From Auraticoccus monumenti (GTDB lineage: Bacteria; Actinomycetota; Actinomycetes; Propionibacteriales; Propionibacteriaceae): 64,000 bases of DNA. Positions 26,184-36,240 of this stretch are shown here, piece by piece. How positions within the stretch are numbered: position 1 is the stretch's first letter; each line of letters begins with the position of its first letter. Both the position numbers and the translations under genes were made by a program. Under the pieces are notes generated by a model, which did no database searches, was not told where the DNA came from, and worked only from the letters and a program-made list of their open reading frames with translations. Location of the stretch: the NCBI RefSeq assembly GCF_900101785.1, contig NZ_LT629688.1, forward strand, positions 3,720,001 to 3,784,000, given 5' to 3'.

Positions 26184-27389
26184 TCAGCCCTCGGTGAGCA
26201 GGGCGTCGACGAAGTCGGCGGCGTCGAAGGGGGCGAGGTCGTCCACGCCCTCCCCGAGCCCGATCAGCTTGACCGGCACGCCCAGCTCGCGCTGCACCTG
26301 GACCACGATGCCGCCCTTGGCCGAGCCGTCGAGCTTGGTCAGCACGATGCCGGAGACGTCGACCACGTCGCGGAAGATGCGGGCCTGGATCAGGCCGTTC
26401 TGCCCGGTGGTGGCGTCCAGCACCAGCAGCACCTCCCCCACCGGGGCGCGACGCTCGATCACGCGCTTGACCTTGCCGAGCTCGTCCATCAGCCCGGCCT
26501 TGGAGTGCAGCCGGCCGGCGGTGTCGATCAGCACCACGTCGACCTGCCCCTCCGCGCCGGCCCTGACCGCGTCGAAGGCGACCGAGGCGGGGTCCGCGCC
26601 CTCGGCCCCGCGGACCACCGGGACCCCGACCCGTCCGGCCCAGGTCTCCAGCTGGTCGGCGGCGGCGGCGCGGAAGGTGTCGGCCGCACCGAGCAGCACG
26701 TCCTTGTCCTCGGCGACCAGCACCCGGGCCAGCTTGCCCACCGTGGTGGTCTTGCCGGTGCCGTTGACGCCCACCACCATCACCACCGCGGGGGTGGGCT
26801 CGCCGTCGGCGTCCACGCCGGGCTCCAGCCGCAGCGAGCGGTCCATGGTGGGGTCGACGAGCTTGAGCAGCTCCTCGCGCAGCACCCGTCGGGCGGTGCC
26901 CGGGTCAGACACCCCGTCCACCTTGAGCCGGGAGCGCAGCGCCTCGACCAGCTCGGTGGACGGTCCCACCCCCAGGTCGGAGGTGATCAGCGTCTCCTCC
27001 AGCTCGTCCCAGGTGTCGGCGTCGATCCGGTCCTTGGCCAGCAGCGCCAGCAGCCCGCGGGAGAGGGCGTTGTCCTGGCCGGCCAGCCGACGACGGAGCC
27101 GGGCCATCCGCGAGGCGGGTGCCTCGGGGACGTCGAGGCCGGGGGCGGTCGGCTCGGGCTCCACCTCGACCAGGGGCGGCGCCTCGCCGCCGGGACGGAC
27201 CAGGGTGTCGGTGCCGCCACGTGTTCCGTCGTCCTCGGTGTCGGCCGGCGTGCGGTCGTCGAGCTGCCGCGGGGGCGTCGACGGGGGCAGCTGGCGACGG
27301 CGCCGGGAGACGACGACGGCGGTCACCGCACCGGCGACCACCACCAGCGCGACGAGGCCGATGATCAGGGCGAGCAGGTTCAGGTCCAC
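26184..27389 (-). CDS. ftsY: SRP receptor FtsY
   Basis: 401 aa. N-terminal TM helix (about 3-27, LLALIIGLVALVVVAGAVTAV) followed by a basic/acidic linker (28-95), an N domain and the G domain with P-loop GVNGTGKTTTVGKLA, DTFRAAAADQLE, VLIDTAGRLH and TKLDGSAKGG, ending FDAADFVDALL. A TM-anchored FtsY is the actinobacterial form. Delivers SRP-bound ribosomes to the translocon. Confidence 0.98.
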   Translation of the reverse strand: MDLNLLALIIGLVALVVVAGAVTAVVVSRRRRQLPPSTPPRQLDDRTPADTEDDGTRGGTDTLVRPGGEAPPLVEVEPEPTAPGLDVPEAPASRMARLRRRLAGQDNALSRGLLALLAKDRIDADTWDELEETLITSDLGVGPSTELVEALRSRLKVDGVSDPGTARRVLREELLKLVDPTMDRSLRLEPGVDADGEPTPAVVMVVGVNGTGKTTTVGKLARVLVAEDKDVLLGAADTFRAAAADQLETWAGRVGVPVVRGAEGADPASVAFDAVRAGAEGQVDVVLIDTAGRLHSKAGLMDELGKVKRVIERRAPVGEVLLVLDATTGQNGLIQARIFRDVVDVSGIVLTKLDGSAKGGIVVQVQRELGVPVKLIGLGEGVDDLAPFDAADFVDALLTEG

Positions 27390-27435
27390 CCCGACATCCT
27401 AGGGAGGGGTCGGCGCCGCCGCGGACGAGCCGGGG

Positions 27436-27627
27436 TCAGCGGAAGAGGCGCTCGAACCGCGGCGGGACCTGGCCCTCGCCGTTGAGGTGCTGGGCGGCCT
27501 TGGCCAACCGCCCCGACACCTCCGGGGCACGGTCGGAGAACCGACCCTCGATGCCGAGCACGACCATGGCGGCGACGCCCAGGGCTGCGGCGATGATGAC
27601 GACCATGACGACGATGGCAGTGCCCAC
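27436..27627 (-). CDS. 63-aa single-TM membrane protein
   Basis: GTG at 27627 follows AGGAGAAGGAG. The TM helix occupies about residues 3-25 (TAIVVMVVIIAAALGVAAMV), then a cytoplasmic stretch with PEVSGRLAKAAQHLNGEGQV and a basic end RFERLFR. No family name; small proteins of this shape lie between smc and ftsY in related actinobacteria. Possibly co-transcribed with ftsY (46 bp). Confidence 0.7.
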   Translation of the reverse strand: MGTAIVVMVVIIAAALGVAAMVVLGIEGRFSDRAPEVSGRLAKAAQHLNGEGQVPPRFERLFR

Positions 27628-27808
27628 TGCTTCTCCTTCTCCTGCGGCCGGTCGGACCTCGGGGTGGTCCGGCGACGAGGCCCATTGTGCGTCGGCCACC
27701 TGAGAGGACACCGTGACGACACGGAGATATGAGCAGTGATCGTGCGGATAGTCGGTGAACGTTCCGTGGCGGCTCGGGGCGCCCGGGCGGGCGGGGCCCC
27801 GAGGGGGT

Positions 27809-30800
27809 TCAGCCGACCGGTTCGCTCTCGCGCAGCCGCTGGCTGATCACCGTCGAGACGCCGTCCCCGCGCATGGTCACCCCGTAGAGGGCGTCGGCGA
27901 TCTCCATCGTGCGCTTCTGGTGGGTGATCACCAGCAGCTGGCTGCTGGAGCGCAGCTCCTCGTAGATCTCCAGCAGCCGGCCGAGGTTGACGTCGTCCAG
28001 GGCCGCCTCGACCTCGTCGAGGATGTAGAACGGGCTGGGCCGGGCCATGAACAGCGCCACCAGGAAGGCCACCGCCACCAGCGAGCGCTCCCCGCCGGAC
28101 AGCAGCGACAGCCGCTTCACCTTCTTCCCCGGCGGACGGGCCTCGACGTCCACCCCGGTGGTCAGCCACTGCCCCGGCTCGGTCAGCACCAGACGTCCCT
28201 CGCCGCCGGGGAACAGCCGGGAGAAGACGTGGGTGAAGGCCTTCTCGACGTCGGCCCAGGCCTCGGCGAACACCTGCTCCACCCGGGTGTCCACCTCGAC
28301 GATGATGTCGAGCAGGTCCTGGCGGGTGCGGCGCAGGTCGTCCAGCTGCTCGGCCAGGAAGGCGTGCCGCTCCTGCTGGGCCTCGAACTCCTCCAGCGCC
28401 AGCGGGTTCACCCTGCCCAGCAGGGCGAGGTTGCGCTCCGCGGCCCGCAGCCGCCTGGCCTGCTGCTCGCGGACGAAGGGCACCGGCTCGGGGACCTCGT
28501 CGTCCTCGGTGAGCGCGCTCCCGTCGGGGCGGGTCAGCACCGGCACCGGCTGCTCGGGACCGAACTCGGCCAGCAGGACGTCCGGGGTCAGCCCCAGCTC
28601 GGCCAGGGCGCGCTCCCCCAGCTGGTCCACCCGCATCCGCTGCTCGGCCCGGGCCAGCTCCTCGCGGTGCACCGAGTCCACCAGTCGCTCCAGCTCCGCG
28701 GTCAGGTGGCGGGCGGCGGAGCGGGCCTGGGCCAGCTGCCGGTCGGCCTCCACCCGCGCCTGGTCGGCGGCACCGCGATCGGCGGTGGCCGCCCGGTGGG
28801 AGACCTCGATGCGCTCCAGCAGACGGGTCGCCCCGGCGGCCACGGCCTGGGCCTCGCGGCCCTCCCGGGCCAGCTGCTCCCGACGCACCCGGGCCTTCTC
28901 CCGGGCCCGCCGCTCGGACTCCGCGGCCCGGCGCAGGGCGTCGGCCCGTCCGGCCAGCCCCCGGACCCGCTCCTCGACGGTGCGCAGCGCGAGCCGCGCC
29001 TCCATCTCCGCGGCGCGGGCCACCCGGGCCTGGTCGGCCAGCCGGTCGCGCTCGGCGGGGTCGGGCTCCTGCTCGTCGTCGGTCTCCTCCTCGGCCAGGG
29101 CCAGCCGCTCCTCGAGCTCGGCCAGACCGCTCAGGTCGCGGTCGCGGGCCTCCTCGGCGGCGGTGATGGCGCGCCCCAGACGCTCCGCCTCACCCTCGGC
29201 GGCCCTGCTCTGCTGGCTCAGCTGGCCCAGCTCCTCGGCCACGGCGGCCATCGAGGCGTCGGACTCGTGTAGCCGGGCCAGGGCGACGTCGGCCCGCTGC
29301 ACGGCGACAGCCAGCCGCTCCTCCAGCTCGGCCAGGGCGAAGCGGAGCCGGTCGCACTCGTGGGAGCGCTCGACCAGCTGCCCCTCGGCCTGGTCGACGG
29401 CGGCCTGCACCTCGATCAGGCTGGGCCGGGCGCTGGACCCGCCCGCGGCGAACCAGCGGCTGAGCAGGTCGCCGTCGCGGGTGACGGCGGTGAGCTCGGG
29501 GCGCTCCTGCAGCAGGGCCCGGGCGGAGGCGACGTCCTCCGCCACGGCCACCCCGTCCAGCAGCCGGCGCAGGGACGTCTCCAGCGCCGCGTCCGTCTCG
29601 ACCAGGGACACCGCCCAGCGGGCCCCGTCGGGGAGCTCGCCGCGGGTCTGCGTGCCGTCGGCGGGGGCGTCGCCGACCAGCAGCCCGGCCCGGCCCAGGT
29701 CCTCCTCGCGCAGGTGCTCGAAGGCGCCGACCGCCGCGCCCACGTCCCCCACCACGACGGCGTCGGAGGCGGCCCCGAGGGCGGCCGAGAGGGCCTGCTC
29801 CCACCCGGGCCGGACGCTGACCAGGGCGGCGACGGAGCCCAGCACGCCGTCCAGCCGCTCGCTGGCCGCCAGCAGGGCGGCGCCGGCGTCCCCGCGCTCC
29901 AGGCCGGTCCGCAGCGCCTCCACCCGGGCGGCCGCAGCCGCACGCTGCTGCTGGGCGGCCTGCTCGGCGGCGACCAGCCCCGCCTTCTCCGCGCGCAGCC
30001 CGTGCAGGGCCTCGCTGGCCTGCTCGTGCTCGGTGTCCAGCCCCACCTCACCGGCGTCCATCCCGGCCACGGTGGCCTCCAGCGCGGTGAAGGCCCGGGT
30101 GGCCTCGGAGGCCTTCTGCCGGGCCTGCTCCCGCGCCGCGGTCAGCCGGCCGATCTCGTCCACCGCCGCGCCGGCGCGCGAGCGCAGCGAGGACACCTGG
30201 CCGCGCAGCCGGGCCAGCCCCTCGCGGCGGTCGGCGGCGGCGCGGACCAGGGCGGAGAGCCGCCGGTCCGCCTCCGCGTGCTCCTCCTCCAGCCGGCCCC
30301 GGGCCTCGGCGGCCTGCTGCAGGGCGTCCGCGGCGGCCTGGGACTCCTCCCGCAGCGCCGCCTCCTGCTGCCCGACCTGCTCGGCCTCGGCCTCGAGCTG
30401 CTCGGGGTCGCGCCCGGTCCGGTCGTCCGGGCGGGCCTCGGCGGCGTGGCGGACCCGCTCCCGGGCGATGCTCAGGGTGCCGGTGACCCGCTCGCGCAGC
30501 CCGGCCAGGGCGTACCAGGTCTCCTGGCTGGCGGCCAGGGCGGCGTCGGCGGCCCGCAGCGCCTGCTCGGCCTCGGCCTCGGCGTCCCGGGCCTCCAGCA
30601 GCCCCCGCTCGACCTCGACCCGGCGGGCGCGGACCCGGGCCTCGTCGGCGTCCTCGCGCTGCATCTCCAGGGTGGCCTGGAGGAGCTCGTCGGCCAGCAG
30701 CCGGGCCCGGGCGTCGCGCACCTCGGCCTGCACCACCGCCGCCTTGCGGGCCACCTCCGCCTGGCGCCCCAGCGGCTTGAGCTGGCGGCGCACCTCCCCC

Positions 30801-31384
30801 AGCAGGTCGCTGAGCCGGTCCAGGTTGCCCTCGCAGCCCTCGAGCTTGCGCAACGCCTTCTCCTTGCGCTTGCGGTGCTTGAGGACCCCGGCCGCCTCCT
30901 CGATGAAGCCGCGGCGCCCCTCGGGGGTCGCGGTGAGGATGGAGTCCAGCTGGCCCTGCCCGACGATGACGTGCATCTCGCGCCCGATGCCGGAGTCGCT
31001 GAGCAGCTCCTGGACGTCGAGCAGCCGGGCCGGGTGGCCGTTGATGGCGTACTCCGAGCCGCCGTTGCGGAACATCGTCCGGGCGATGGTGACCTCGGTG
31101 TACTCGATCGGCAGGGCGCCGTCGGTGTTGTCGATGGTCAGCACCACCTCGGCCCGGCCCAGCGGCGCGCGCCCGGAGGTGCCGGCGAAGATGACGTCCT
31201 CCATCTTGCCCCCGCGCAGGGACTTGGCCCCCTGCTCGCCCATCACCCAGCTGAGGGCGTCCACCACGTTGGACTTGCCCGAGCCGTTCGGGCCGACCAC
31301 GCAGGTGATGCCGGGCTCGAAGTCCAGGGTGGTGGCCGAGGCGAAGGACTTGAACCCGCGCAGGGTCAGGCTCTTGAGGTGCAT
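27809..31384 (-). CDS. smc: Chromosome segregation protein SMC
   Basis: 1191 aa. ATPase that, with ScpA/ScpB, organises and segregates the chromosome. Walker A GPNGSGKS at 31-38; two long Glu/Ala/Arg coiled coils; hinge near 500-660 (GSVAALVSVRPGWEQALSAA, DAVVVGDVGAAVGAFEHLRE); C-terminal signature LSGGERSLVAVAFLVALFMA and Walker B ILDEVEAALDD. ATG at 31384 overlaps the stop of the GtrA gene (TGATG). An upstream in-frame extension is shadow of that gene. Confidence 0.98.
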   Translation of the reverse strand: MHLKSLTLRGFKSFASATTLDFEPGITCVVGPNGSGKSNVVDALSWVMGEQGAKSLRGGKMEDVIFAGTSGRAPLGRAEVVLTIDNTDGALPIEYTEVTIARTMFRNGGSEYAINGHPARLLDVQELLSDSGIGREMHVIVGQGQLDSILTATPEGRRGFIEEAAGVLKHRKRKEKALRKLEGCEGNLDRLSDLLGEVRRQLKPLGRQAEVARKAAVVQAEVRDARARLLADELLQATLEMQREDADEARVRARRVEVERGLLEARDAEAEAEQALRAADAALAASQETWYALAGLRERVTGTLSIARERVRHAAEARPDDRTGRDPEQLEAEAEQVGQQEAALREESQAAADALQQAAEARGRLEEEHAEADRRLSALVRAAADRREGLARLRGQVSSLRSRAGAAVDEIGRLTAAREQARQKASEATRAFTALEATVAGMDAGEVGLDTEHEQASEALHGLRAEKAGLVAAEQAAQQQRAAAAARVEALRTGLERGDAGAALLAASERLDGVLGSVAALVSVRPGWEQALSAALGAASDAVVVGDVGAAVGAFEHLREEDLGRAGLLVGDAPADGTQTRGELPDGARWAVSLVETDAALETSLRRLLDGVAVAEDVASARALLQERPELTAVTRDGDLLSRWFAAGGSSARPSLIEVQAAVDQAEGQLVERSHECDRLRFALAELEERLAVAVQRADVALARLHESDASMAAVAEELGQLSQQSRAAEGEAERLGRAITAAEEARDRDLSGLAELEERLALAEEETDDEQEPDPAERDRLADQARVARAAEMEARLALRTVEERVRGLAGRADALRRAAESERRAREKARVRREQLAREGREAQAVAAGATRLLERIEVSHRAATADRGAADQARVEADRQLAQARSAARHLTAELERLVDSVHREELARAEQRMRVDQLGERALAELGLTPDVLLAEFGPEQPVPVLTRPDGSALTEDDEVPEPVPFVREQQARRLRAAERNLALLGRVNPLALEEFEAQQERHAFLAEQLDDLRRTRQDLLDIIVEVDTRVEQVFAEAWADVEKAFTHVFSRLFPGGEGRLVLTEPGQWLTTGVDVEARPPGKKVKRLSLLSGGERSLVAVAFLVALFMARPSPFYILDEVEAALDDVNLGRLLEIYEELRSSSQLLVITHQKRTMEIADALYGVTMRGDGVSTVISQRLRESEPVG

Positions 31385-31971
31385 CAGCCGACCCCCAGCG
31401 AGCTGTCGTCGCTCGGCGTGTGGGTGGGGTCGTCGTCCACCCCCGCCGAGCGCCGGACCGCCTTGAAGGTCCACAGCTTGTTGAGCACGAAGGAGGCCGG
31501 GGTGACCACGGCGATGGCGACCAGGTTGGCCCAGTACAGCGGGTTGCGCAGACCGGTGCTGGAGTCCAGCACCGTCACCGGCAGCGCCAGCGGGGACTCG
31601 GCGTTGAGCAGCAGGGTGGTCACGCCGAGGCTGATCAGCAGCCCGACCAGGCCGACCGACAGGAAGGGCCAGTACTCCCGCCACCAGGCCGTGGCCCGCC
31701 AGCTGCGGAAGGTCCACCAGCGGTTGAGCTGGAAGTTCGACACGTTGGCCACCAGGAAGGCGGCGCTGACGTAGGCGTGGTACCAGCGGACGTTGAACTT
31801 CGACCACGGCAGGTCGACCAGCACGGCGTGCGGGTCGGGCCCCAGCTTGTTGGCCAGGATGACCACGGCCATGTTGACGAGGACGCCCGAGCCGCCGACC
31901 AGGCCGAACCGGATCAGCTGGATCCAGTTGTGGCGGTGCCGGATGAACAGGTAGTCGGTGAGGCGCTTCAC
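31384..31971 (-). CDS. GtrA-family membrane protein
   Basis: 195 aa from a GTG at 31971. Four TM helices (about 19-40, 60-80, 100-120, 140-165) with the family's WTF signatures: NFQLNRWWTFRS and FVLNKLWTFKA. GtrA proteins are thought to flip polyprenyl-phosphate-linked sugars. It could supply lipid-linked donors for the glycosyltransferases of this region. Ends with an acidic/Thr tail. Directly coupled to smc, a pairing that is probably only positional. Confidence 0.88.
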   Translation of the reverse strand: MKRLTDYLFIRHRHNWIQLIRFGLVGGSGVLVNMAVVILANKLGPDPHAVLVDLPWSKFNVRWYHAYVSAAFLVANVSNFQLNRWWTFRSWRATAWWREYWPFLSVGLVGLLISLGVTTLLLNAESPLALPVTVLDSSTGLRNPLYWANLVAIAVVTPASFVLNKLWTFKAVRRSAGVDDDPTHTPSDDSSLGVG

Positions 31972-32009
31972 GGTCGGACCAACATACCTGTCAGCACCCC
32001 CGGTGGGGC

Positions 32010-32546
32010 TCAGCCGTCGCCGGGGTGCGACCGGGCGTCGGGCAGGTCGAGCCAGGCCAGCACGCGGGCGACGATCTGCTCCGGCGTCTCGGCGATGTCG
32101 ACCACCAGGCCCGCCTCGTCCTCGGCGAGCGGCTCCAGGGTGGCGAGCTGGGAGTCCAGCAGCGTGGGCGGCATGTACTCGTGGACGCGCACCCCCACCC
32201 GGGCCCGCAGCAGCTCGGCGCTCCCGTGCCCGTGCACCATCACGGCGTCCGGGGCGTGGCTGCGGAGCTGGTCGCGGTAGCGACGACGGAGCGCGGAGCA
32301 CCCGACCACCAGCGGGCCGGAGCCCAGCACCCGCCCGACCTCGTCCAGCCAGGGACGCCGGTCCTCGTCGGTCAGCGGGGTGCCGGCGGCCATCTTGGCC
32401 CGGTTGGCCGGGTTGTGCAGGGTGTCGCCGTCGACGAAGGTGCGGTCCAGCGCGACCGCCAGCAGGGCGCCGATGGTGGTCTTGCCGGAGCCCTGGACCC
32501 CCATCACCACGATCGGCACGTCGGCGTGCGGCGCTGGCTGGGGCAT
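32010..32546 (-). CDS. Gluconokinase
   Basis: 178 aa. Phosphorylates gluconate to 6-phosphogluconate. P-loop VMGVQGSGKTTIGALLA (about 14-30), DGDTLHNPANRAKMAAGTPL, RPWLDEVGR and the adenylate-kinase-like VGCSALRRRYRDQLR are typical of the GntK/IdnK family. ATG at 32546 has CAGGAG 7 nt upstream; the open frame upstream (to 32741) is the shadow of mutM. Confidence 0.93.
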   Translation of the reverse strand: MPQPAPHADVPIVVMGVQGSGKTTIGALLAVALDRTFVDGDTLHNPANRAKMAAGTPLTDEDRRPWLDEVGRVLGSGPLVVGCSALRRRYRDQLRSHAPDAVMVHGHGSAELLRARVGVRVHEYMPPTLLDSQLATLEPLAEDEAGLVVDIAETPEQIVARVLAWLDLPDARSHPGDG

Positions 32547-32647
32547 CTGCGGCTCCTGGGACGAGTTGGACGCCGACGAGCCTAGTGGTGCGCCGGGCGG
32601 GGCGCAGGTGCGTCCGGGGCCCGGCGGTCGGCGGTCGGCGGGGCAGG

Positions 32648-33502
32648 TCACCAGCGCGGGGCGCGGGGCCGCCGCTGGCACCGCGGGCAGCGGTAGGAGG
32701 AGCGGTTCATGAACAGGTCGCGGACGATCGGCGTGCCGCACCGCAGGCAGGGCTGGTCGGCCCGGCCGTAGGCCGACAGGTGGCGCGCGAAGTAGCCGCT
32801 GGAGCCGTTGACGTCGACGTAGAGGGCGTCGAAGGACGTCCCGCCCTGGGCCAGCGCGCCGGCCATCACGTCCGCGGCGGCCTGGAGCACCGAGCGGGCC
32901 TGGGCGGCGGTCAGCGTGTCGGTGGCCTTGGCCCAGTGCAGCCGGGCCTGCCAGAGCGCCTCGTCGGCGTAGATGTTGCCGATGCCGGAGACCAGTCCCT
33001 GGTCCAGCAGCGCCCGCTTGACGCCGGTCCGACGCCGCCGCATCCGGCCGGCGGTCGCGTCCAGGTCGTAGCCGGGGTCGAAGGGGTCCAGGGCGATGTG
33101 GGCCACCTCGGCGGGCAGCTCGGCACCGCCGGGGGACAGCGAGAGCCCGCCGAACATGCGCTGGTCGACGAAGCGGAGCTCCGGGCCGCCGTCGGTGAAG
33201 GAGAGCACCACGCGGGTGTTGCGGGCCAGCGGCCGGTCGGCGCCGTCCAGACGGAACTGCCCGCTCATGCCGAGGTGGGCCAGCAGGGCGTCGCCGTCGC
33301 TCAGCGGGAGCCAGAGGTACTTGCCCCGGCGTCGCGGGACGTCGAGGGTCCGCCCGGTCAGGGCCAGGGCGAAGTCCTCCGGCCCGCCCGGGTGGCGACG
33401 CACCGGGCGGGGGTGCAGCACCTGCACGGCGGCCACGGTGCGACCGGCGACCGCGGGCTCGAGCCCGGCCCGGACGACCTCGACCTCGGGGAGCTCAGGC
33501 AC
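32648..33502 (-). CDS. mutM: Formamidopyrimidine-DNA glycosylase
   Basis: 284 aa. Removes oxidised purines and nicks the abasic site. Starts with the catalytic PELPEVE (Pro1 nucleophile, Glu2). Contains HLGMSGQFR with a lysine region ([10 protein letters not shown]), [12 protein letters not shown] and the C-terminal zinc finger [11 protein letters not shown]...CPRCQRRPR. Starts 6 bp after rnc. Confidence 0.97.
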   Translation of the reverse strand: MPELPEVEVVRAGLEPAVAGRTVAAVQVLHPRPVRRHPGGPEDFALALTGRTLDVPRRRGKYLWLPLSDGDALLAHLGMSGQFRLDGADRPLARNTRVVLSFTDGGPELRFVDQRMFGGLSLSPGGAELPAEVAHIALDPFDPGYDLDATAGRMRRRRTGVKRALLDQGLVSGIGNIYADEALWQARLHWAKATDTLTAAQARSVLQAAADVMAGALAQGGTSFDALYVDVNGSSGYFARHLSAYGRADQPCLRCGTPIVRDLFMNRSSYRCPRCQRRPRAPRW

Positions 33503-33508
33503 GGGAGG

Positions 33509-34291
33509 TCACGCCGGCCGACGGCCCCCGTCGAGCGGGACGGGCGCGGCGTCGTCGTCCGCCCCGTCGGCCACCGCCGCGGCGGCCGCGGCCACCCCGG
33601 CCAGCCGGCGCTCCAGGCTGCGGAAGGCGGAGGCCGCCGCCTCCTGCTCGGCCTGCTTCTTGTTGCGTCCCAGACCGGGACCGAAGCGCTCCCCGTCGAC
33701 CACCAGCCAGGCCTCGAAGTCCTTGGCGTGGTCCGGTCCGGACTCGCTGACCTCGTAGACCGGGGCGCCGAGACCCTGGCTGGCCACCATCTCCTGGACG
33801 CTGGTCTTCCAGTCCAGCCCGGCGCCCAGCTGGGCCGCGGCGGCCATCAGCGGGTCGAACAGGTGGTGCACGAAGAGGCCCGCACCGTCCTGGCCGTGGG
33901 TGAGGAAGACCGCCCCGATCAGGGCCTCCATGGTGTCGGCCAGGATCGAGGACTTGTCGCTGCCACCGCTGTTCACCTCGCCGCGACCGAGACGGATCAT
34001 CGGACCGACCTCGAGCCCGCGGGCGACGTCGGCGAGCGCGCGGGCGTTGACCACGGCGGCGCGCAGCTTGGCCAGCTGCCCCTCGCTGAGGTCGGGGTGC
34101 TGCAGGTAGAGGTGCTCGGTCACCACCACACCGAGGACGGAGTCACCGAGGAACTCCAGCCGCTCGTTGGTGGGCAGGCCGCCGTTCTCGTAGGCGTACG
34201 AGCGGTGCGTGAGCGCCAGCACGAGCAGCTCGGGATCGATACCGACCCCGAGCTGCTCGAGCAGGCGCTCCACCGCCGACGAGTCAGTCAC
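33509..34291 (-). CDS. rnc: Ribonuclease III
   Basis: 260 aa. Endonuclease for double-stranded RNA; processes rRNA precursors. Signature [16 protein letters not shown] (catalytic Glu/Asp), [14 protein letters not shown] as the second acidic site and a dsRBD from ~160 ([20 protein letters not shown]...[18 protein letters not shown]). GTG at 34291 chosen; an in-frame ATG at 34345 adds 18 poorly conserved residues and is the alternative. C-terminal Ala/Asp tail. Confidence 0.96.
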   Translation of the reverse strand: MTDSSAVERLLEQLGVGIDPELLVLALTHRSYAYENGGLPTNERLEFLGDSVLGVVVTEHLYLQHPDLSEGQLAKLRAAVVNARALADVARGLEVGPMIRLGRGEVNSGGSDKSSILADTMEALIGAVFLTHGQDGAGLFVHHLFDPLMAAAAQLGAGLDWKTSVQEMVASQGLGAPVYEVSESGPDHAKDFEAWLVVDGERFGPGLGRNKKQAEQEAAASAFRSLERRLAGVAAAAAAVADGADDDAAPVPLDGGRRPA

Positions 34292-34313
34292 TCTGGACCG
34301 CTCTCGGCTCGGC

Positions 34314-34505
34314 TCAGGCCTCGAGGACCTGGCGGCGGTCCGCACCGGCGCCGTACTGGCCGCAGGCGGCGCAGGCGGTGTGCGGGCGGTGCTTGGCGCG
34401 GCAGGCCGGGTTCTGGCAGGTGACCAGCACGGGCACGGTGGCCTTCCACTGCGAACGGCGGTGCCGGGTGTTGCTGCGCGACATCTTCCGCTTCGGGACT
34501 GCCAT
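34314..34505 (-). CDS. rpmF: 50S ribosomal protein L32
   Basis: 63 aa. [20 protein letters not shown] start and four zinc-ligand cysteines (CQNPAC...CAAC), i.e. the zinc-containing C+ form. Starts 2 bp after yceD stop; precedes rnc by 22 bp in the classic yceD-rpmF-rnc order. Confidence 0.97.
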   Translation of the reverse strand: MAVPKRKMSRSNTRHRRSQWKATVPVLVTCQNPACRAKHRPHTACAACGQYGAGADRRQVLEA

Positions 34506-34507
34506 GG

Positions 34508-35086
34508 TTACTCCCTGTTCTCGGTGCTGCTCGGGTTCGTGCTGGTCGTCTGCTGCCACTCGGCCAGGTCGCCCCAGCGGGGGTCGACCCGCTCCCCGTG
34601 GTCGTGCGTGGGGTCTGCGTTCAGGTCCTGCCCGCAGACGGGGCAGAGACCGGCGCAGTCCTCCCGGCACAGCGGGTTGAACGGCAGGTCGAGCACCACC
34701 GTGTCCCGGACCAGCGGCTCGAGGTCGATCAGGTCGCCCTCCAGCCGGCTGGCCTCCTCGTCGTCGGGCTCGCTGTCGGGGTAGAGGTACAGCTCCATCA
34801 GCTCGAGCTCGGACTGCTCCGAGATCGGCGTCAGGCACCGTGCGCACTCCCCCGACACCGTGACCTCGGCGGTTCCGGTGACCAGGACCCCGTCGCCGGC
34901 ACTCTCGAACCTGAGGTCGAGGGTGATCGGCGAGCCGGGTGGTACTCCGATTACTTCGTTGCCGAGCGCGTCGGGTGCCTCCAGGGTGCGGTGCAGCTCC
35001 ACCATCCGACCCTGCTGGCGTCCGAGGTCGTGGGTGCTGATGACCAGCCCCGACCGGGGATCCAGAGAGCGGTGCAGCGACGTCAT
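34508..35086 (-). CDS. yceD: YceD/DUF177 family protein
   Basis: 192 aa. Family core: [20 protein letters not shown] and the C-terminal Cys pair in [17 protein letters not shown]. Associated with rRNA (23S) accumulation in bacteria; always upstream of rpmF. ATG at 35086 has GGAAGGG upstream and starts the conserved domain; an earlier in-frame start at 35125 is less likely. Confidence 0.93.
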   Translation of the reverse strand: MTSLHRSLDPRSGLVISTHDLGRQQGRMVELHRTLEAPDALGNEVIGVPPGSPITLDLRFESAGDGVLVTGTAEVTVSGECARCLTPISEQSELELMELYLYPDSEPDDEEASRLEGDLIDLEPLVRDTVVLDLPFNPLCREDCAGLCPVCGQDLNADPTHDHGERVDPRWGDLAEWQQTTSTNPSSTENRE

Positions 35087-35140
35087 CGCATTCCCTTCCT
35101 CACACGGCGGCTCGACTCGCGTCATAACCGACGCACGATG

Positions 35141-35638
35141 TTACCGCCCTGTCCCGGGGGACGCCAATCCGGGGCCGAGGGAGGCGATCCGGCGCGCCGT
35201 GGCCTCCGGGACGAAGGGCGAGACGTCCCCGCCGAGACGGGCGATCTCGCGCACCAGCGTCGAGGAGACGTAGGACCACTGGGAGGACGTGGGCAGCAGG
35301 ATCGTCTCCAGTCCGCTCAGCCGGGTGTTCATCTGCGCCATCTGCAGCTCGTAGTCGAAGTCGGAGGCGAACCGCAGCCCCTTCACCACCGCGCCGATGT
35401 CGTGCTCGCGGCAGTAGTCGACCAACAGGCCGGAGAACGTGGTCACCCGGACCCGCGGCTCGTCGGCCAGCACCTCGGTCAGCATCTCCACCCGCTGATC
35501 GGGGGTGAACAGCGCGGACTTGCTGGTGTTGGCGCCCACCCCGACCACCACCTCGTCGAAGAGCCGCGCCGCCCGCCGGACGATGTCGAGATGGCCGTGG
35601 GTGACCGGGTCGAACGAGCCCGGGCAGATCGCTCGCAT
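35141..35638 (-). CDS. coaD: Phosphopantetheine adenylyltransferase
   Basis: 165 aa, exact family length. Penultimate step of CoA synthesis (4'-phosphopantetheine + ATP). Nucleotidyltransferase TxGH motif in CPGSFDPVTHGHLDIVRRAA, VVKGLRFASDFDYELQMAQM and the ISSTxVRE-like YVSSTLVREIARLGG. ATG overlaps the rsmD stop. Confidence 0.97.
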   Translation of the reverse strand: MRAICPGSFDPVTHGHLDIVRRAARLFDEVVVGVGANTSKSALFTPDQRVEMLTEVLADEPRVRVTTFSGLLVDYCREHDIGAVVKGLRFASDFDYELQMAQMNTRLSGLETILLPTSSQWSYVSSTLVREIARLGGDVSPFVPEATARRIASLGPGLASPGTGR

Positions 35639-36240
35639 CAGCTCTCCTCGGTGTCGCCGGCCCGCAGCGGCTGGGCCCAGTACAGGACGGTCTCACCGTA
35701 GCGGCGCGACCAGGAGTCCATCCCCTCCGGCCAGCGCGGGGGGTCGCTGCGCCGTCCGCGCTCCAGCACCACCACGCCGTCCTCGGCCAGCCACCCGCCC
35801 TCCAGCGCGGTGGCGACCAGGGCGTCGAGCTCGGCCGAGCCCACGGCGTAGGGCGGGTCGAACCAGCAGACGTCGAAGGCCTGCTCGGCGGGTTCGGCCA
35901 GCACGCTGGCGACCGAGGCCGTCCGCACCTGGGCCGGCAGCCCCAGCTCGCGCACGTTGCGCCGCGCCACGTCGGAGGTGCGGCGGTCCCGCTCGACCAG
36001 CAGCACCGTGCGGGCGCCGCGGCTGGAGGCCTCCAGCCCGACCGCACCGGACCCGGCGTAGAAGTCGGCGAAGGAGAGCTCGGTCAGCCACTGCTCGACC
36101 GGCTCGTCGATGGTCCCGGCCCAGGAGGCCAGCGCCGAGAAGAAGGCCTCCCGCACCCGGTCGGCGGTCGGGCGGGTCAACGGCCCGTCGGGGGTCTCGA
36201 TCCGGCGCCCCCGGCGCAGTCCGGCGATGATGCGGCTCAC
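35638..36240 (-). CDS. rsmD: 16S rRNA (guanine-N2)-methyltransferase RsmD
   Basis: 200 aa from a GTG at 36240 whose GTGA overlaps the recG stop. Methylates G966 of 16S rRNA. Starts SRIIAGLRRGRRIETP, then RPTADRVREAFFSAL, SAM-binding FADFYAGSGAVGLEASSRG and the catalytic DPPY box in WFDPPYAVGS. Typical recG-rsmD-coaD order. Confidence 0.96.
   Translation of the reverse strand: MSRIIAGLRRGRRIETPDGPLTRPTADRVREAFFSALASWAGTIDEPVEQWLTELSFADFYAGSGAVGLEASSRGARTVLLVERDRRTSDVARRNVRELGLPAQVRTASVASVLAEPAEQAFDVCWFDPPYAVGSAELDALVATALEGGWLAEDGVVVLERGRRSDPPRWPEGMDSWSRRYGETVLYWAQPLRAGDTEES

Noticed and set aside
28047-31466. Plus-strand 1139-codon open frame
   Set aside because: Antisense shadow of smc, Ser/Arg-rich.
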